From: Gymnopilus junonius
Taxonomy: Eukaryota; Basidiomycota; Agaricomycetes; Agaricales; Galerinaceae
NCBI GenBank assembly: GCA_015501075.1
Contig: JADNYJ010000001.1
Span: forward strand, 1-64,000
DNA: 64,000 nt
Direction of reading: 5' to 3'
Position 1 is the stretch's first letter; every line of letters begins with the position of its first letter. A program made the position numbers and the translations under genes. The notes below the pieces were generated by a model. The model searched no databases and was not told the DNA's origin. It saw nothing but the letters and a program-made list of their open reading frames with translations. This document shows positions 1 through 13,313 of this stretch, piece by piece.

Positions 1-2195
1 TTTCGGGCTGCCCTGTCACGCTGGGCGCGTTTCCCATGCCCTTTCCGCATCTACCACAATGATCATGATATGATTAACAAGTTAAACATCTGGAAATAGA
101 TAAATGAGATTCCTGGGTTCCGGAAATCGGGATGTGATGTCATTGACCTCCATGACGTTCATCGGTAGCAGGGCATTGCCCTAGCTTTGCATTTGAGCTA
201 CCCTCATGTCATGATCATATTTCTTCACCTATGAGTGTGCTTCTAAAATCCAGTAATATTTCATTGAGGCACCGACATAGGGGTGTCCGGTCACTCCGTT
301 TGCTGAGGGATGATGGAAAAATCTGTAGTGAGTAGAATTATCTCCTCTAGTAGTAAAGATGAAAGAACGCACAAAGCCCCAATTATTGGTCATTTCTTGG
401 AGAGTTGGCGCTAGTCTAATCCTAATGGGTGGCATGCATGATACATCAGACTCGGAGGATGAGAGTGGTTGAGGAAATAAAGCTCATTTTTTCTGTCATA
501 TTTGACTGGACAATGGTAGTGGGCCATGGCTACTGACTAGTGCGGCGGATGCTTTTCACGTGCTTGCCATAGAGGGCGAAATGGCGTGCGTCGGGAAAAA
601 GGGCGGGATAGGTCACAAATGTCACCTTAGCAGTCCCATAAAGAAACTCAATATAGGATTAAATTTTCTGGTTCCATTCCCATACACTTGGTATAGACTC
701 AAAAGAATAGTAAGCTAATATGCAGGCGCTATTTTAATCTGGCATCTATTTGTTAGTAATTTCTTGGTCATTTTCTTACTCATTTTTACTATGCAGAATA
801 CAGCGGAAATATGCCGATTAATATCTGGGTAGGTATGTAAATGGTTTTGACGATGGTGAACTCAATCTAATACTCCAATTTAAAAAGCTGTGCTTAGGAA
901 AAATGTTGAAAAAAAGGCATCAACAGGAATGGAACCTACATCCTTTGGCGAGGATCATAAATACTGAAATTCATATCACACACTAACCACTGGACCATCT
1001 TGCCTTTAGTTTCCGATATTTATGAATGCCTATATACCATCAAGATTTGTAATTATTTCCTTTTAAGGCAACGTGATAGGGGAGAGCTGGGCCAGCTGTC
1101 GTGAACTCTTCATTCCTTTGCTACCATTGCACATGTCCAGGGAATGGCAGTACATCGATGCTTTAGCCTCACGATGAGATGGTCCGGAGCCTCTGGCCAG
1201 CCACTACTTGCCCAGCTGATATCCCCTATCCTCCGAGTCTATGCGGAGGTCTCTACACTGAAGGACTGACTGCCTATACCATTCATGTACGCCGCGTTGA
1301 TTTCATATCCTTCAGCTATATGCAGTCGGCAATGGCAATCCGACAATATGGAAGACCCCACCTGCGGGCTCTCCACAGCGTCACAGGACATTCAAAGTTT
1401 TACTTATTTCATGAAGCTCTAAGCTTCGACTTGTCAATAATGACTATAGCCCCCAAAGATACCCTGGCGTGTGCTGCGCCTTCAACATCTGTTTCAGAGC
1501 CGCATCAAGCACTTTGGATCGTAGAAAAATGGCAAGCCCAAGCCCAGTAGCACCACCTAGGCACAATATGCCTCTGATCGCTAACGCATGTCTTCCGTGC
1601 GGTACTGCGGGACCTGATGATCTGGGCGTCAGGGTTTCATATATTTTTCGTGGATTCAAAGTGCAGGTCAGCATAAAAGACTCTTCGCTGCTCTGTCAGT
1701 TGTGAGCCCTCTTGGGCCTTGACAAGTGGAAGGAGTGGAATCGTATAACTAACAAGGTCACTTACCACTGTCTCATCTGGCATCTGGAGTGTTCGGTTCC
1801 ATTACTCTTCGTTCGAGCTTATTTCCGGGTCTTCTTGTGCCATTCTTGTTCTTTTCAATTTCAGGTCGTATAACCGTTGCTAATCGGCCCCAAGTTCTTG
1901 ACGATATGCTTATGATCCTTCTTGCTCAATTCTGGCTAGTAGTACACATATGACAAACCCTTTGCTTCAGACCTCCGTCATGCCAGTCACTTTTGATGCG
2001 AGTACATTAACGAGTAACCTTAAGTAAACCCGTGACGTCTCTTCTTTTCCCCCTACCGTCCTTGAGGCAAGTGCTGCAGATCTCGATTTGTCTGCGACGA
2101 CCTCGTTTCTACCATAGGAACTGCGTATAAAAAGGATACGCATTCTTCTATTACCTTCTCCAAACTCCAACCATTTACTTCCAAGTGGTCGAATA
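1..2195. other. Gene-poor flank
   Basis: I find no protein gene here that I can support. Short open frames on both strands between about 1.18 and 1.7 kb show no recognisable domain, splice pattern or codon signal. The only structured item is a tRNA-like stretch at 916-1004 on the minus strand. The last few hundred bases are the presumed promoter of the gene starting at 2196. Confidence 0.5.
916..1004 (-). pseudogene. tRNA-like sequence with A- and B-box remnants
   Basis: Read on the minus strand, this 89-nt stretch starts GGCAAGATGGTCCAGTGGTT and ends in TGATGCC. TGGTCCAGTGG matches the pol III A-box consensus TRGYNNARNGG, and GGTTCCATTCC is one base from the B-box core GGTTCRANTCC. The first four and last four bases can pair. 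The acceptor stem then breaks down and the T stem is poorly paired, so this looks like a decayed tRNA or the head of a tRNA-derived SINE rather than a working tRNA. Confidence 0.4.
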
Positions 2196-3155
2196 ATGGC
2201 TTACGGCGCAGGTTATGATACCTACGGCCCTTACATGTCTCGCTCTTTGTCCCGCCACCAGTCTGTTGGCTATCCAGGAACCCCGTACCCTCATCAGCAC
2301 CCTGATGGAATGGCTGCGTCGGAGGTAAGTCCTCAGTTCTGGTCCCACAAATTCTTGCGCTTACTGTCGATGGATTCCACAGTATCAACAGCCCTACCAG
2401 ATTTATGGACCTCCCAACAATGCAGTTGTGCCTATGAATCGCCGGCTTACTCAACAAGGTTAATTTTTGTGGCCATGGTTCACTTCACCTGCTAATCTGC
2501 TAACCTCCTACGTTTCAGGATATGACCCGGAGGACCCTTACTATGCTGACCGACAAGTAGCTATGCCTCATGCTGGCATGGCGCATTCAAACTCCATGAT
2601 TATGCCCCGGGCTCGCCGCCATTCAACGGTGTCGTTTACTGCGCGGCCGCCTGGTCTTGATCAATATCGAGTTCCAAGTTCTCTTCATCTGAAGTTCAAA
2701 AGAAAGGGGTCCTTTTCGTCTGGAATAGGGCTCGATGAAGCTCAGTCTCGCTCCATTCGCCTTTCTGGTAATGATGCATACTCGTTTCACGATCTACACG
2801 CCGACAGTCGTGGTCGCATTTATTTGAGGGTGAAGGTGCGTCTGCATCGCTCCCTGGTCGCGGCATAGCTCTGAAACCTCAAATCCACAATGTTAGTGGA
2901 CAGGCTACTCGTCTCTTACTTATGAAATCCCACTGGACGGTTATGATGGGCGTGTTGACTTACAGACTCTCGCCAGACGGGTGTCAAGGGCTTGCGTGCA
3001 CTATCTTCAGGTGGGTTTATCAACATAATTCGCCATACAAGAAATTCATCCTTTCCCAGGCTAATGTAATTCCCATTCTTTGGGACCGCGTCCTCTTACA
3101 TCACCTGGAGGAGGTTTCATACGGTGTCTGGCAACCCATGCTCTCTACACGTTGA
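2196..3155 (+). CDS. DUF6741-like protein of unknown function
   Basis: Five exons (2196-2324, 2383-2458, 2519-2835, 2897-3010, 3060-3155) join with GT-AG introns and intact phase into 243 residues. The N-terminal 90 residues are rich in Tyr, Pro, Gln and Ser (start MAYGAGYDTYGPYMSR) and look disordered. The C-terminal half is the compact conserved part: KFKRKGSF, then SGIGLDEAQSRSIRLSGNDA, HDLHADSRGRIYLRVK, and a tail ending YGVWQPMLSTR. I recall this architecture from agaricomycete proteins filed under DUF6741; no biochemical role is known to me. No signal peptide or membrane segment is visible. It converges on the nucleoside transporter, with about 390 bp between the stops. Confidence 0.8.
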
Positions 3156-3542
3156 TCGTGCGATCTTGGGAAATAAGACTCGCTGTCCAGTCTGTATGAA
3201 GTTAATCATTCAAAAGTATGCTTCGGTTCGTCACTATATTTCCTCCCGAATTGGTAGGTTGGAAGTCTAAGTGGCAGTCTTCGATATTCGATCCTTTCTA
3301 CCATTCACAGGTTTTTAAATAGCCTTTACGCCGTCATGTTTGTTCTGCTTCGGACGGATCAAATTGTCTGTATATAAACCCTCCACGAGGCTCAGTAAGC
3401 ACCGTAATGCGCTGAATGGACACAAAGTTCATTGCCATGTACTCAAATGTCCTTGTCCGTCAAGCTTATTATTTATATATCTCTACTACGCATTATTATT
3501 GTACTCTGCAGCAATGCAATCGATCACATTTGTACATGTACA
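3156..3542. other. Convergent intergenic spacer
   Basis: This spacer lies between the 3' ends of the DUF6741 gene and the transporter. It is AT-rich and pyrimidine-rich, as expected for two opposed 3' UTRs. I see no gene, repeat or RNA structure in it. Confidence 0.4.
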
Positions 3543-5158
3543 TCAGTCCATAAAAGGGTTGCAACTACAAAATACAGCCTTTACTGCAAAGCTAGCGACA
3601 CTACCTGCCGTCAAACCACCGACTAAGCAAAAGCTGGCTACAGTAGCGGCTACATCGACATCCTCGGGCCTGCCCTTCAATCTAGGGTTATGTTCTAAGG
3701 AGGGGGCCGACATCATACAAAGACTTGAGACATATCCATTAGAACATCCGAAAAAGAAAAGAATTAGCATGAACAATAGGTCCGAGTTGATTATAGGGTT
3801 GTAGTCCACTGCCGTGGGTCCTCGTTGGATGTTGCACATAAGGAAAATAGGAATGAAGAGTGTCCGAGCGGCCGATAATGTTAGCAGGCGCTTGGCTGAC
3901 CAAACGAGGAATGCTGGGAATGAGCAAACATATCTTCCCAAGAAATCTCCTATGTTGAAAACGAGAAAATGCACAGCACTGAAGAGTAGCGGGTGCGTAG
4001 CTAGGTTTGTTGGCTGTACGGAAGTAGTGATTGGCGGGAAAACAGCCTGAGAAAGGACGATTAAGAATGGATTTCCAGGCAAAGTAAAACGATGTACCAG
4101 TGTGACGACGAAAACATAAGCAACAGCTACCTCATAGGATATATTGAGCCTCGCAACCCTTATCGCATTCTGTCTGTCGCTCGGAAGAGATGTGTCATTA
4201 GGGCTAGAAACAAGTCCACGTCGCTCTTCCTCGTGTCCGACATCCCCTGCTGTCTTGCGCTCCGTTTCCAGAGATACTGCGACATGTTGATAAACCGGCA
4301 TTCGAATCATCCATGTGTGAGCTACAAGGCTAAAGAGGAGGAATAAGGTGGAGAGACTGAAAAACCAGTAGGCCGATCGTTCCTCCGCCGAGCCGTCGCT
4401 CGCAAATGTCCGGGGCTTTCCATGCACAGACGCATACGCGCTGATGACCTGGACTCCACTCACGGCGACAGCGACCGCTGCTTGACCTGACATCAACGAT
4501 TGCACTGCCGGGGGGCCAAAAAGAGAAGCGACTGCAATGACTGACGTTTGCAGATAAGCGCCGGCAGTGGCTTGGGCTGCACCATTGAATAGAATGAAGG
4601 CAAAGAAGATCCCTGGGGATGGGGTGAAGAATGTGGTAAGCGTGAGCAGAAAGTTCAGCAAAGTGAGCCATGCTATAGCAGAACGCGTTCGGCGAGAAGG
4701 AATTGTCTTCATTCGCGCGTCAATACCACTGTATTTAGAATGCGGGAACGACTGACATGTTTCGACGTCGCGGTAGCATGCGCCAGAACAATTAAGTTTG
4801 CTAAGGTGAAAGTTGTGGTCAAATAGGAGGCAAACGTTGACCGTAAAGATGAATGGGCCAGTCTAGATGCAAAAAATGGCATTGCAGTAATGACGACTTC
4901 GGATACATCTGAATCAGCATGCTGCATGGATCAAACAATTTACTAATTAAGCATACCATTCCAAGAGAGTAGGACAGCACATCCGAGGACGAAATGTATC
5001 CAGCGAATGCTTGAATCAATCAAGAAGGCAGGAGGATCCGTTGGAGCTAAATTTAATTCCAAGGTGTCAGAGTCTAGGTTGATTTGCGAGGCGTTGACTT
5101 CTTCTAGTTGAGGAATGGCATGATAAAGAGCTTCTGGTGAGCCCAGCGATGAAGACAT
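3543..5158 (-). CDS. Equilibrative nucleoside transporter (ENT/SLC29 family)
   Basis: Exons 5158-4957, 4896-4767 and 4728-3543 give 505 residues in one frame. ENT proteins such as yeast Fun26 move nucleosides down their gradient and often sit in the vacuolar membrane. The hydrophilic N-terminus is followed by a first membrane segment ending LGCAVLLSWN and a second with VVITAMPFF, the ENT TM1-TM2 signature. A long charged loop around SSPNDTSLPSDRQN separates TM6 and TM7, and ITTSVQ then FNIGDFLGRYVC mark TM7-TM8 (the GD-x-x-GR motif). Intron 2 is only 38 nt (donor GTCGAA), so that boundary is uncertain. Exon 2 could also begin 12 nt earlier, adding four residues in frame. Confidence 0.85.
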
Positions 5159-5395
5159 GAAAAGATTGGAAACGTGGCTACTTGGTCTTGCGCAACCGAG
5201 TTGTAGGGTAGGTCGTGGTCTTTGACCAAGATGCGCTTCAAATATGACGCACCGGCATGACAAAGATGCACTCTGTCAGGCCTATGTATATATGACTCTC
5301 ACACTGAGCCTCCTAGCCAGCAGGCTCCCCAGTGCTAACCAAATCCAGAGAAAGTGAGAGAAGAATAAAATTAGAGGAGACTATATACGGTAAAA

Positions 5396-6710
5396 TTAGA
5401 TATCTAGGTTGGCTTGTTTCTTCAAAGACGCCGGAATGACCTGGTTGGGCTCTTCCTTCAACGCGAGCTCCGTCAGGCGGCGGCGTTGTCTTTCCTCCTT
5501 CTTGGACTTCTTCTCCGTCTTTCTCTCCCATTTCGCCATCTGAGCAGAGTGCATCCACCTTGCCTTCTTTCTCTTCTGTTGCTCTTCTTTGACCTGTTCT
5601 CGCCATTTGAAGGCAGCATCTGCCTTCGCTTGCTTCACAGTACGCCCACCGATGTGCTGCAGTTCGTTGTTTGTGATCTTCTTTCTTAACGTGTGAATGG
5701 CTGCTTGGTATACTTTCCATCTCTCAAGTTTCTTAGCGCGGGAATGGGGGTTTGCAAGGTCTGGCTGAAGATACAACTCGAAAGGAGCAGATGCGTCGTA
5801 GCCGACGCCAAGGTGAGGATTGAAAATGTGCTTCAGATACTCTTCCTCCTCTGGAATTTGAGGGAGTGGTGCAAGTGGTGCCGGGTCAAAAAGTGGAAGT
5901 TGGTATGTGATTTTAGCCACTTCTTCGGCAGGGGTATCAGATACTCCAGCTATAAGAACATAGACAGCAATCAAGTTATGATGATGGACAACAAAGACCA
6001 GGAAACTTGCCTTCTGGATATCGTCGCTTTGGGAATTTTGGCCAAGGAATACGTATTCTCATCCCCCTTCCTAAAGACGGTATTCTGGGAATAGTAGTGG
6101 TCGCGTATCTCCTCCAAATCCAGCGGTGTTGCTTGTAATCCCAATTAGGCTCAGACGTTGAAATACGCGAAGCAAATACACTAAATCGAATATTAATATT
6201 CACTTTTCCTGAGATTATTGAAATGGAATACGAACGGTCGGTAATCATGAGGTCCAGTAGGGTCGTTCATGGACGGCACTCTGTATTCTCCAATGTAGAG
6301 CTGGCACCTAGAATAATGATAATTCTTGGATTTTGGTGGTTGATTTTCTGAGCCTGAATCTTCCTAAAAGGACATTCGTCATATATGATATGTACGGCGA
6401 GCTTAGAAGAGATGTAACATACAGCCGTATTCTTCAAAAAAACTCGGTTGCTCAGCCGATTTATACTCAGAACCTCGTGAATTGTGCTGTCTTTATCGCC
6501 ACGTAATCGAATTTGGTCCCCTGGAACGATATTCCACCATTTTATTCTGTCGGCAGGTCGCACAGATTTGAGCTTTGGGTCATGCTTTGACCTCCGAATC
6601 AGCCATGCTCGGGGAATGCTTCTGAGATGATTGAAGTGCGTTGTAGCAGCACTCTGCGTGGCAGCGTTCAATGCATTTCTTTTCGTAAAGTATTTCAGCG
6701 ACGACGACAT
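5396..6710 (-). CDS. MRPL40: Mitochondrial large-subunit ribosomal protein uL24m (KOW domain)
   Basis: Exons 6710-6423, 6363-6236, 6180-6011 and 5949-5396 join in frame to 379 residues. The N-terminus is basic and Ser/Ala-rich, as for mitochondrial import. Residues about 55-95 form the KOW motif typical of uL24 (WNIVPGDQIRLRGDKDSTIH). After it come YHSRCQLYIGEY, PVFASRISTSEPNWD, and IPWPKFP with a TPAEEVAKITYQLP segment, all shared with fungal 54S L40. The C-terminal 100 residues are a highly basic, Lys/Glu-rich helix. Intron 3 has a GC donor (gaag|GCAAGT to TTATAG|ct). The assignment rests on the KOW domain and the L40-specific C-terminus. Confidence 0.88.
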
Positions 6711-7397
6711 GTCCTGAGATCGTCGTAGCGGGCAGATCGCTTCAGCTGGGGAGGAGAAGAAGTGAGTCGCGTCTGGAGTCTGGAGTCTGCCCGAAAATTA
6801 CGATGTCACGTGATATAATGTCTTCAAAAGGTTGAATTGATTTTACATACAATGATACATAATTTCTTGTCACTTGAAGTTGTATCGTGAACGCGCAAAC
6901 AAAGTAAACCTCAGTACATAAAGCAGGAATGTGAGTAAAAGAGGTCTTGCTTATTTCCCACATGGCACATAGAGCAAGTCTCCAGAAGACAGTCAGACAG
7001 TCACTTTCAGTTTTAGGTAATACTGCCCTGTTTTGAATCTAGCATTGCTTCCACCCGTATACAGAGAGTTCATTATCCTACCACAGAGATTTCCTGTTTA
7101 CACCTATTCGAAACCCAGTCAAGATCGAGACAAAAATGTACAGTAATGGTGATGCATAGCACGACATTGATGAGATGATACCTCTTCAATCTATAACTGT
7201 TATTACGAGTGCTCTTACATGATTTAGGTACTTCGCGTCCTGACCGAATGATCCAATGTACATGAAAGATTACTTATACACACCCCCAAAATACATTCAA
7301 TGTACACTTCAAAATTTGATTTAGCTACCTAATCGTCAGTGACACGAGCAACTGGAAACGAGGATATGGTAAAGCTTACCAAATTGCCAGCAACGCA
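6711..7397. other. Upstream region of uL24m and 3' flank of the membrane-protein gene
   Basis: No gene is visible in these 690 bp. The uL24m-proximal end holds a TCACGTGA palindrome at 6806-6813, about 100 bp before the start codon. The rest is AT-rich sequence without repeats. Confidence 0.4.
6806..6813. promoter_or_regulatory. CACGTG E-box upstream of uL24m
   Basis: The 8-bp palindrome TCACGTGA lies 96 bp upstream of the uL24m start. CACGTG is the binding core of bHLH factors such as Cbf1. A similar core occurs upstream of CDC14 and between NOT3 and BEM1 in this window. The site is seen; its function is inferred. Confidence 0.4.
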
Positions 7398-8625
7398 TTA
7401 TGTGCTAAAGCCAGACGGTCGACCAGCACCGTAAAATGAGTCAATAGAAGGTTGGTATGAATCCCGATGCTCAGGACCCCGGAAGGCTGAGGGGGGCGCA
7501 GAACTTCTGGCTGCTTGAGCTTGAGATGGAGTAAGGTATCGCGAGGGGGATTGATTGCAGTAGTTGGGGTGCTGTACTGGAGACGTAGAGGGCACAAAAG
7601 GGTGGGATTGTGGGACTGCATAATCTGAGAATAGGGGAGGAGTATCATATCGTACTGTGCTAGTCGCAAACGGATCCATTGGAACGGCAGTGATGCTAGC
7701 GCTGGGAGAGGGACTGCGGCGTTCTGGTTCAGTGTATTTTTCGAACAGCTCATCATGCAGTCGGACTTCTCTACGAGCACTGCGCCTCTTGAGGAAAGCG
7801 ACGACCAAAATGGCAGTAATAGCTAGGATGACAAGGGCAACGATCACAAAAATCGCTGCTACGGCGCCTTTCTTCTGCCAAAGACTTGGACTGCGGTCAT
7901 TACATGGCAAATCTTAGGAGAACCTCGAATGTACCTGGAAGTGGTCGCAGCAGCGGATAAAGGCGTAACAGCGGGTGGCGCAGAACTTGAAGAAGATGCG
8001 GGTTCGGAAAGCGGTGGCGTGAACGTTGGCATAAAATTGTTCGGTATTGCCAATGTGGTGGCAGGCGCTCTGTTCTCAGACCCTATAGAACGTGTGGTAG
8101 TTGTCTTGGAGGAAGTTGGCAGCTTCTCACTGCTTGCAGCCAGTGTGGACCTGAAGCTTGGACAGACAATGTTTTACATTATTAATATATTTATTTAAAG
8201 AAGACAATGACTTACAACGTTTGTGTGCTCTGGGAAGAGGATGGGGATACTGTCGACGCACTGTGAGTTGGAGATACGCTCGTGAATGAAGATGACGAAA
8301 TGGAAGAAAGCGTCGTTGGTGGACTGGATGAAACCAGAAACGTCGGTGTCGTCGATGATGAGAACGAAGTAGAAGAACTACTGGGACTTGGAGACGGAGA
8401 TGACACTGAACTTGAGGTAGAAGTAACTGATGCTCCAGATGAAGCCCCTGTTGACGTAGGCTGACCTTGGCGAGCGATTAGGAGGACATCGCGCCTGTCA
8501 TAGTGAACAAAGGGCTGCGTCTCCGAACCAAGAACAAGCATAAGTAGGAAGGAAAAGAAAGCAAATACGGTGAGCGCAACGACTGTGTGAGGACGAGTAG
8601 CTGATGAGCGAGCTGTCCTGTCCAT
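7398..8625 (-). CDS. Ser/Thr-rich one-pass membrane protein (Mid2/Wsc-like layout)
   Basis: Exons 8625-8216, 8150-7935 and 7890-7398 join into 372 residues. An N-terminal hydrophobic stretch (VVALTVFAFFSFLLMLVL) can act as a signal peptide or anchor. About 150 residues of almost uninterrupted Ser/Thr/Pro follow, a likely heavily O-mannosylated stalk. Next is one transmembrane helix (AVAAIFVIVALVILAITAIL) with a stop-transfer KRRSARR. The cytoplasmic tail of about 130 residues is rich in Ser, Pro and Tyr. This is the layout of fungal cell-wall stress sensors, but there is no WSC cysteine domain and such stalks evolve fast, so sensor function is an inference. No family name can be assigned. Confidence 0.7.
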
Positions 8626-9091
8626 CTCCCGACAGTGAATAGCCTATTGGCCAATGCTCGAGCTCTTATCAGAGGAACTGAGGTTGAGAATGAAAAAACA
8701 GGAACAGAAGCAGAAATCGTAGCGACGATGTGAAGAACATTATTCATGTACCTGAAATCAACCTGAAATTGTAAATGTATACATGTCAACGTCGTTACGG
8801 GCAACCAAAAATCCATGCGGCTGTATAATTATAAAAGATATCTATTTATAGATATTGTAAACCGAAGGAGTCAACAGACTCAACAGCGCATCAATGATCT
8901 CTCCTTCTCACTCCATCACACCTTCTGCTCGTCTTTCGCGTCTGGGCTCACCGTGGGTCATGGAATTCCGGCCCAATACCTTTGCGGCGAATTCATAGGA
9001 GATTCTTGCATCTGTGACGCTCGTCAGCTCCACACAAAACTGCTTTAGTTCTCCACTGTCTAACAACCTGCCCATCTCCCTCTCGTCGACT
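8626..9091. other. Intergenic spacer
   Basis: About 470 bp between the start of the Ser/Thr-rich protein and the stop of the next minus-strand gene. It should hold the promoter of the former and the 3' UTR of the latter. I see no further gene or repeat. Confidence 0.35.
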
Positions 9092-10642
9092 TCACCACGG
9101 CTCCTGTTGCATAACTTCAGAATCATCTTTCTCCTGCTCTTTTAGAGAATGGAACTATTAGCCTTGTTTCCCTTTCTCGAGCTTTTACAGAGCCTACCTT
9201 TCCCTCTAGAGGCCAGAAATCTTGTACTTGAACAACAGACCAGTTATGTGCCCCAATGTAAAACCAATTGTTCTGCTTGATCAAATATGATATCAGGTGT
9301 GCATCAATAATTGTATGATGAAGGCCATGCACACGAGACATACTTCATTCAATGGGAAGGTGAAGACATGGAAGACAAGATCAACACCCTTGTGCCGTGA
9401 AATGTATCTCTCGACATTTTGATTTGTTTGTCGGCGGCCCCAGTCAAGGACGTAGCTTTTGTGTCGGGCTTCGACAAAAATAGGATCATACAAGAAGGCG
9501 ATATTTACGGGGCCAGCCTTGGTGTCTTCAAACCGTATGATCTGCAGTCGCATGCTCAAGTCTGGTGAAGTTGAAAGGCTATCAAAATGATTAATCAACC
9601 ATGTCATCAAGAACCTCAAGTACTGTGTGATAGGCAAACCTGTGGAGTGAATTCATCTTTTGTATGAAAATAATTCGATCAACAATCCAAGAAAATGCGC
9701 AGTATTCTTGCTCACCGTGTCTTCGTCCAGGCGCAAAGAATACTGGAGTCTTGCCCAGTCAATAGGACCCTCCTGAAGAATCGAGCTCCCAGGTGGTTTC
9801 TTGAAGTGAATATTCCATGTCTCTGGGGATGTTCGCACAGTGGAGGAGCCAGAGGGACTTTGGTTTCGTGATAGACTACCAGGCTGTACAGCCATCAACG
9901 TCTCGGAGGATTTGAAGGATTCAGATGCAGTAGAACTATTTTCTGATTGAATGGCCGGGCTAAGATGCGCAGCCTGAATGCTCTGGGGGGTGAAGATTTG
10001 TGCCGGGGTGGAAAAACCGGCGCTTGCCAGTCGAACAGTTCTGTCACTGTCGACGTCGGAAGCAGAAGAGCTCGAGGAGGACGATTCACTATCATGGCTG
10101 CTATTGATATCGTCACCCAAAGCTTCCTCGATCTCTTCTTGAGTTACTGCGCCTTGAGTCCTTGGACTCATGTCTCCCTGCCGCAGCAAAATTCAGATCA
10201 GTCGGACAAGATAGTACAATCAACAAGTCAATAATAACGTACCCTTTCTTGCAAAAGGTCCCGAATAACCTTTCTGGCATGCTTAAGTTTTTTGAATGAG
10301 GCTTCGCGTGCCAAAAACGCCTGTTCGAGTTCGGGTTTGTGTTGGGCCAACCTTGCTTCGAGCTCCTCGTTCTGTGCTCTCAACCACTTTGCGCTGTTAA
10401 CAGCTTCCCTCAAGGACTTTTCTAATCCCTCCTGTCGGGTTTCCCAACTTTCCGTGGCTCTTTCTCGTGCGTCGAGTCTGGTTAACACTTGCTGGAGACG
10501 ACTTTGCAGACCGTTCAGCGTGGTGGCCATCAGGACGATCTGCCTCAAACATTATTATAAATTCAACGGCGTTATCTATAGTTTCTGGAGGACGCACCTC
10601 TTCCTTAATTGACCTTTCGTGAACGTCGTCAAGCAGCGACAT
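9092..10642 (-). CDS. Unrecognised 406-residue protein with N-terminal coiled coil
   Basis: Six exons (10642-10598, 10539-10243, 10177-9716, 9622-9344, 9272-9198, 9154-9092) splice in frame to 406 residues. Residues about 25-110 are a strong coiled coil (repeats such as RLDARERATESWETRQEGLE and ARLAQHKPELEQAF). Residues 115-260 are a Ser/Asp/Glu-rich disordered linker with [16 protein letters not shown]. The C-terminal 140 residues look folded, with QIIRFEDTKAGPVNIAFLYD, SYVLDWGRRQTNQNVERYI, DLVFHVFTFPL and WFYIGAHNWSVVQVQDFW. I do not recognise this domain. The acceptor of exon 4 (cacacag|tac) and the last intron were chosen because they keep the frame; the very C-terminus is the weakest part. 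Confidence 0.65.
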
Positions 10643-10790
10643 GCTTGAATCTTGTAGTCAGAATTTGAAGTAATTGCGAAGTAAGTATAGCACAGAGTTA
10701 CAGCGCTTCCCCAATAATCGAAATGCTTCCGTGGTCAGATCGATCTGTCAATCAAAAATAGACTTGCACGCCTCTTATACTCGGCCTCCC

Positions 10791-12095
10791 ATGCCGCTCT
10801 CCGCAAAGCTAGTTGTCGATATCCATACACATGTATATCTTCCTCGTTATGCTGCCTTGCTGCGGTCGCGCTCGTCAGTTCCCTTCATTCGCTCCACTAC
10901 AACTCATCAAGGCACCTCAGAGGATCGACTATTAATTTTAGATCACGAGCCAAGCGGAGGGCGTCCAGTAGGAGCCCAGTATTGGGATAGAGAAGGTATG
11001 AGTTTTCCATTACACTATGAGAGTTAACTCAGATGCATTTTAGAGAAGTTGAAGTTCATGGATAAACATGGCATAGACATTTCCATAGTCAGGTAGAACG
11101 CCTTTAGTGATTGCTATGTCCGAAACAAATTAACAGCAATTCAGCTCCGCGAACCCTTGGCTGGATTTCTTGCCAGCTTCTCAAGCCCGCACTCTTGCTT
11201 CTGAGCTGAATAATGACCTTGAGCAGTACTGTTCAACCTCACCTGTAGTTGGGAACCACAAGGTCAAGAGGCTGTATGGTTTAGGCCTCCTGCCTCTCGT
11301 CCCCGAAATCACCACTTCCGCACTGCTTGAGATCGTCCGGCAGATAGGAAGTTTACCTCACTTGCGAGGTCTTATCATGGGTACGCGTGGAATTGGCAAA
11401 GGTCTCGATGATGAAGCTCTCGATCCTGTGTGGGCAGCGATCGAGAATGCGGGACTTATCGTCTTCTTGCACCCCCATTACGGTGTTGATGGTAGTGCTT
11501 GGGGCGATAAAGGAAATGGACATGTACTACCCCTTGCTTTGGGCTTCCCTTTTGAAACTACAACCGTGTGTACTTCTATCATCTATGTTATGTGTGCTTA
11601 TCCCCTTAATCGTAGGCTGCAACGCGTTTGATACTTTCAGGGGTCTTCGACAAGTTTCCGTCTCTTCGCTTGTTGCTGGCTCATTCCGGAGGAGCTCTTC
11701 CCGCTCTGTCGTCGCGTTTGGCGTCTTGCATCGGTCACGATCCCATTGTTGCTTCACGGCTGAAGCACGACGCAAGATATTATCTGGGCAAATTATATCT
11801 GGACGCCGTGGCTTATGGACCAGAAGAACTAGGCTTCGTGAGCGACGTGATTTCGCGTGCAGAAAGATATAAACCAGGCACTTCAACAAAAAATGCTGCC
11901 AACCGAAGTGTAGGAAGTAAAAGAATGCTATTTGGAACAGATCATCCTTTCTTCCCTCCCCTTTCTTCTTCGAACAAGTGGGCGAGCGTCACAGAAAATT
12001 TAGAAGCTATTGCAGATGTAGAGGGCTGGAGTGAAGAGGACAAAGATGGGGTGCGTGGAAGAAATGCTATCTCTCTATTCAATCTGGAGGAATGA
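10791..12095 (+). CDS. ACMSD-family amidohydrolase (metal-dependent decarboxylase)
   Basis: Exons 10791-10995, 11044-11092, 11145-11565 and 11616-12095 give 384 residues in frame. The fold is the amidohydrolase-2 TIM barrel of ACMSD and relatives (iso-orotate and gamma-resorcylate decarboxylases). Metal and active-site positions are in place: VDIHTHVYLP (HxH) near residue 11, LHPHYG in the middle, LLLAHSGGALP, and GTDHPFF near the C-terminus (catalytic Asp). SANPWLDFL and NNDLEQYC match the ACMSD subgroup. ACMSD removes CO2 from 2-amino-3-carboxymuconate semialdehyde and so diverts tryptophan carbon away from quinolinate. Fungal iso-orotate decarboxylases are close relatives and cannot be excluded. 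The stop lies 44 bp from the stop of the opposed QPRTase gene. Confidence 0.8.
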
Positions 12096-12139
12096 ATATA
12101 TATTTTATATACGATATATGGGATATAACGGTTTATTGG

Positions 12140-13313
<1,174 letters not shown>

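Noticed and set aside
1179..1550. Plus-strand 123-codon open frame
   Set aside because: No domain or homology signal, composition like non-coding sequence, no splice context.
1444..1674. Minus-strand open frame with a hydrophobic stretch (GATGLGLAIFL)
   Set aside because: Only 76 codons, no partner exons, no family resemblance, and it overlaps other chance frames.
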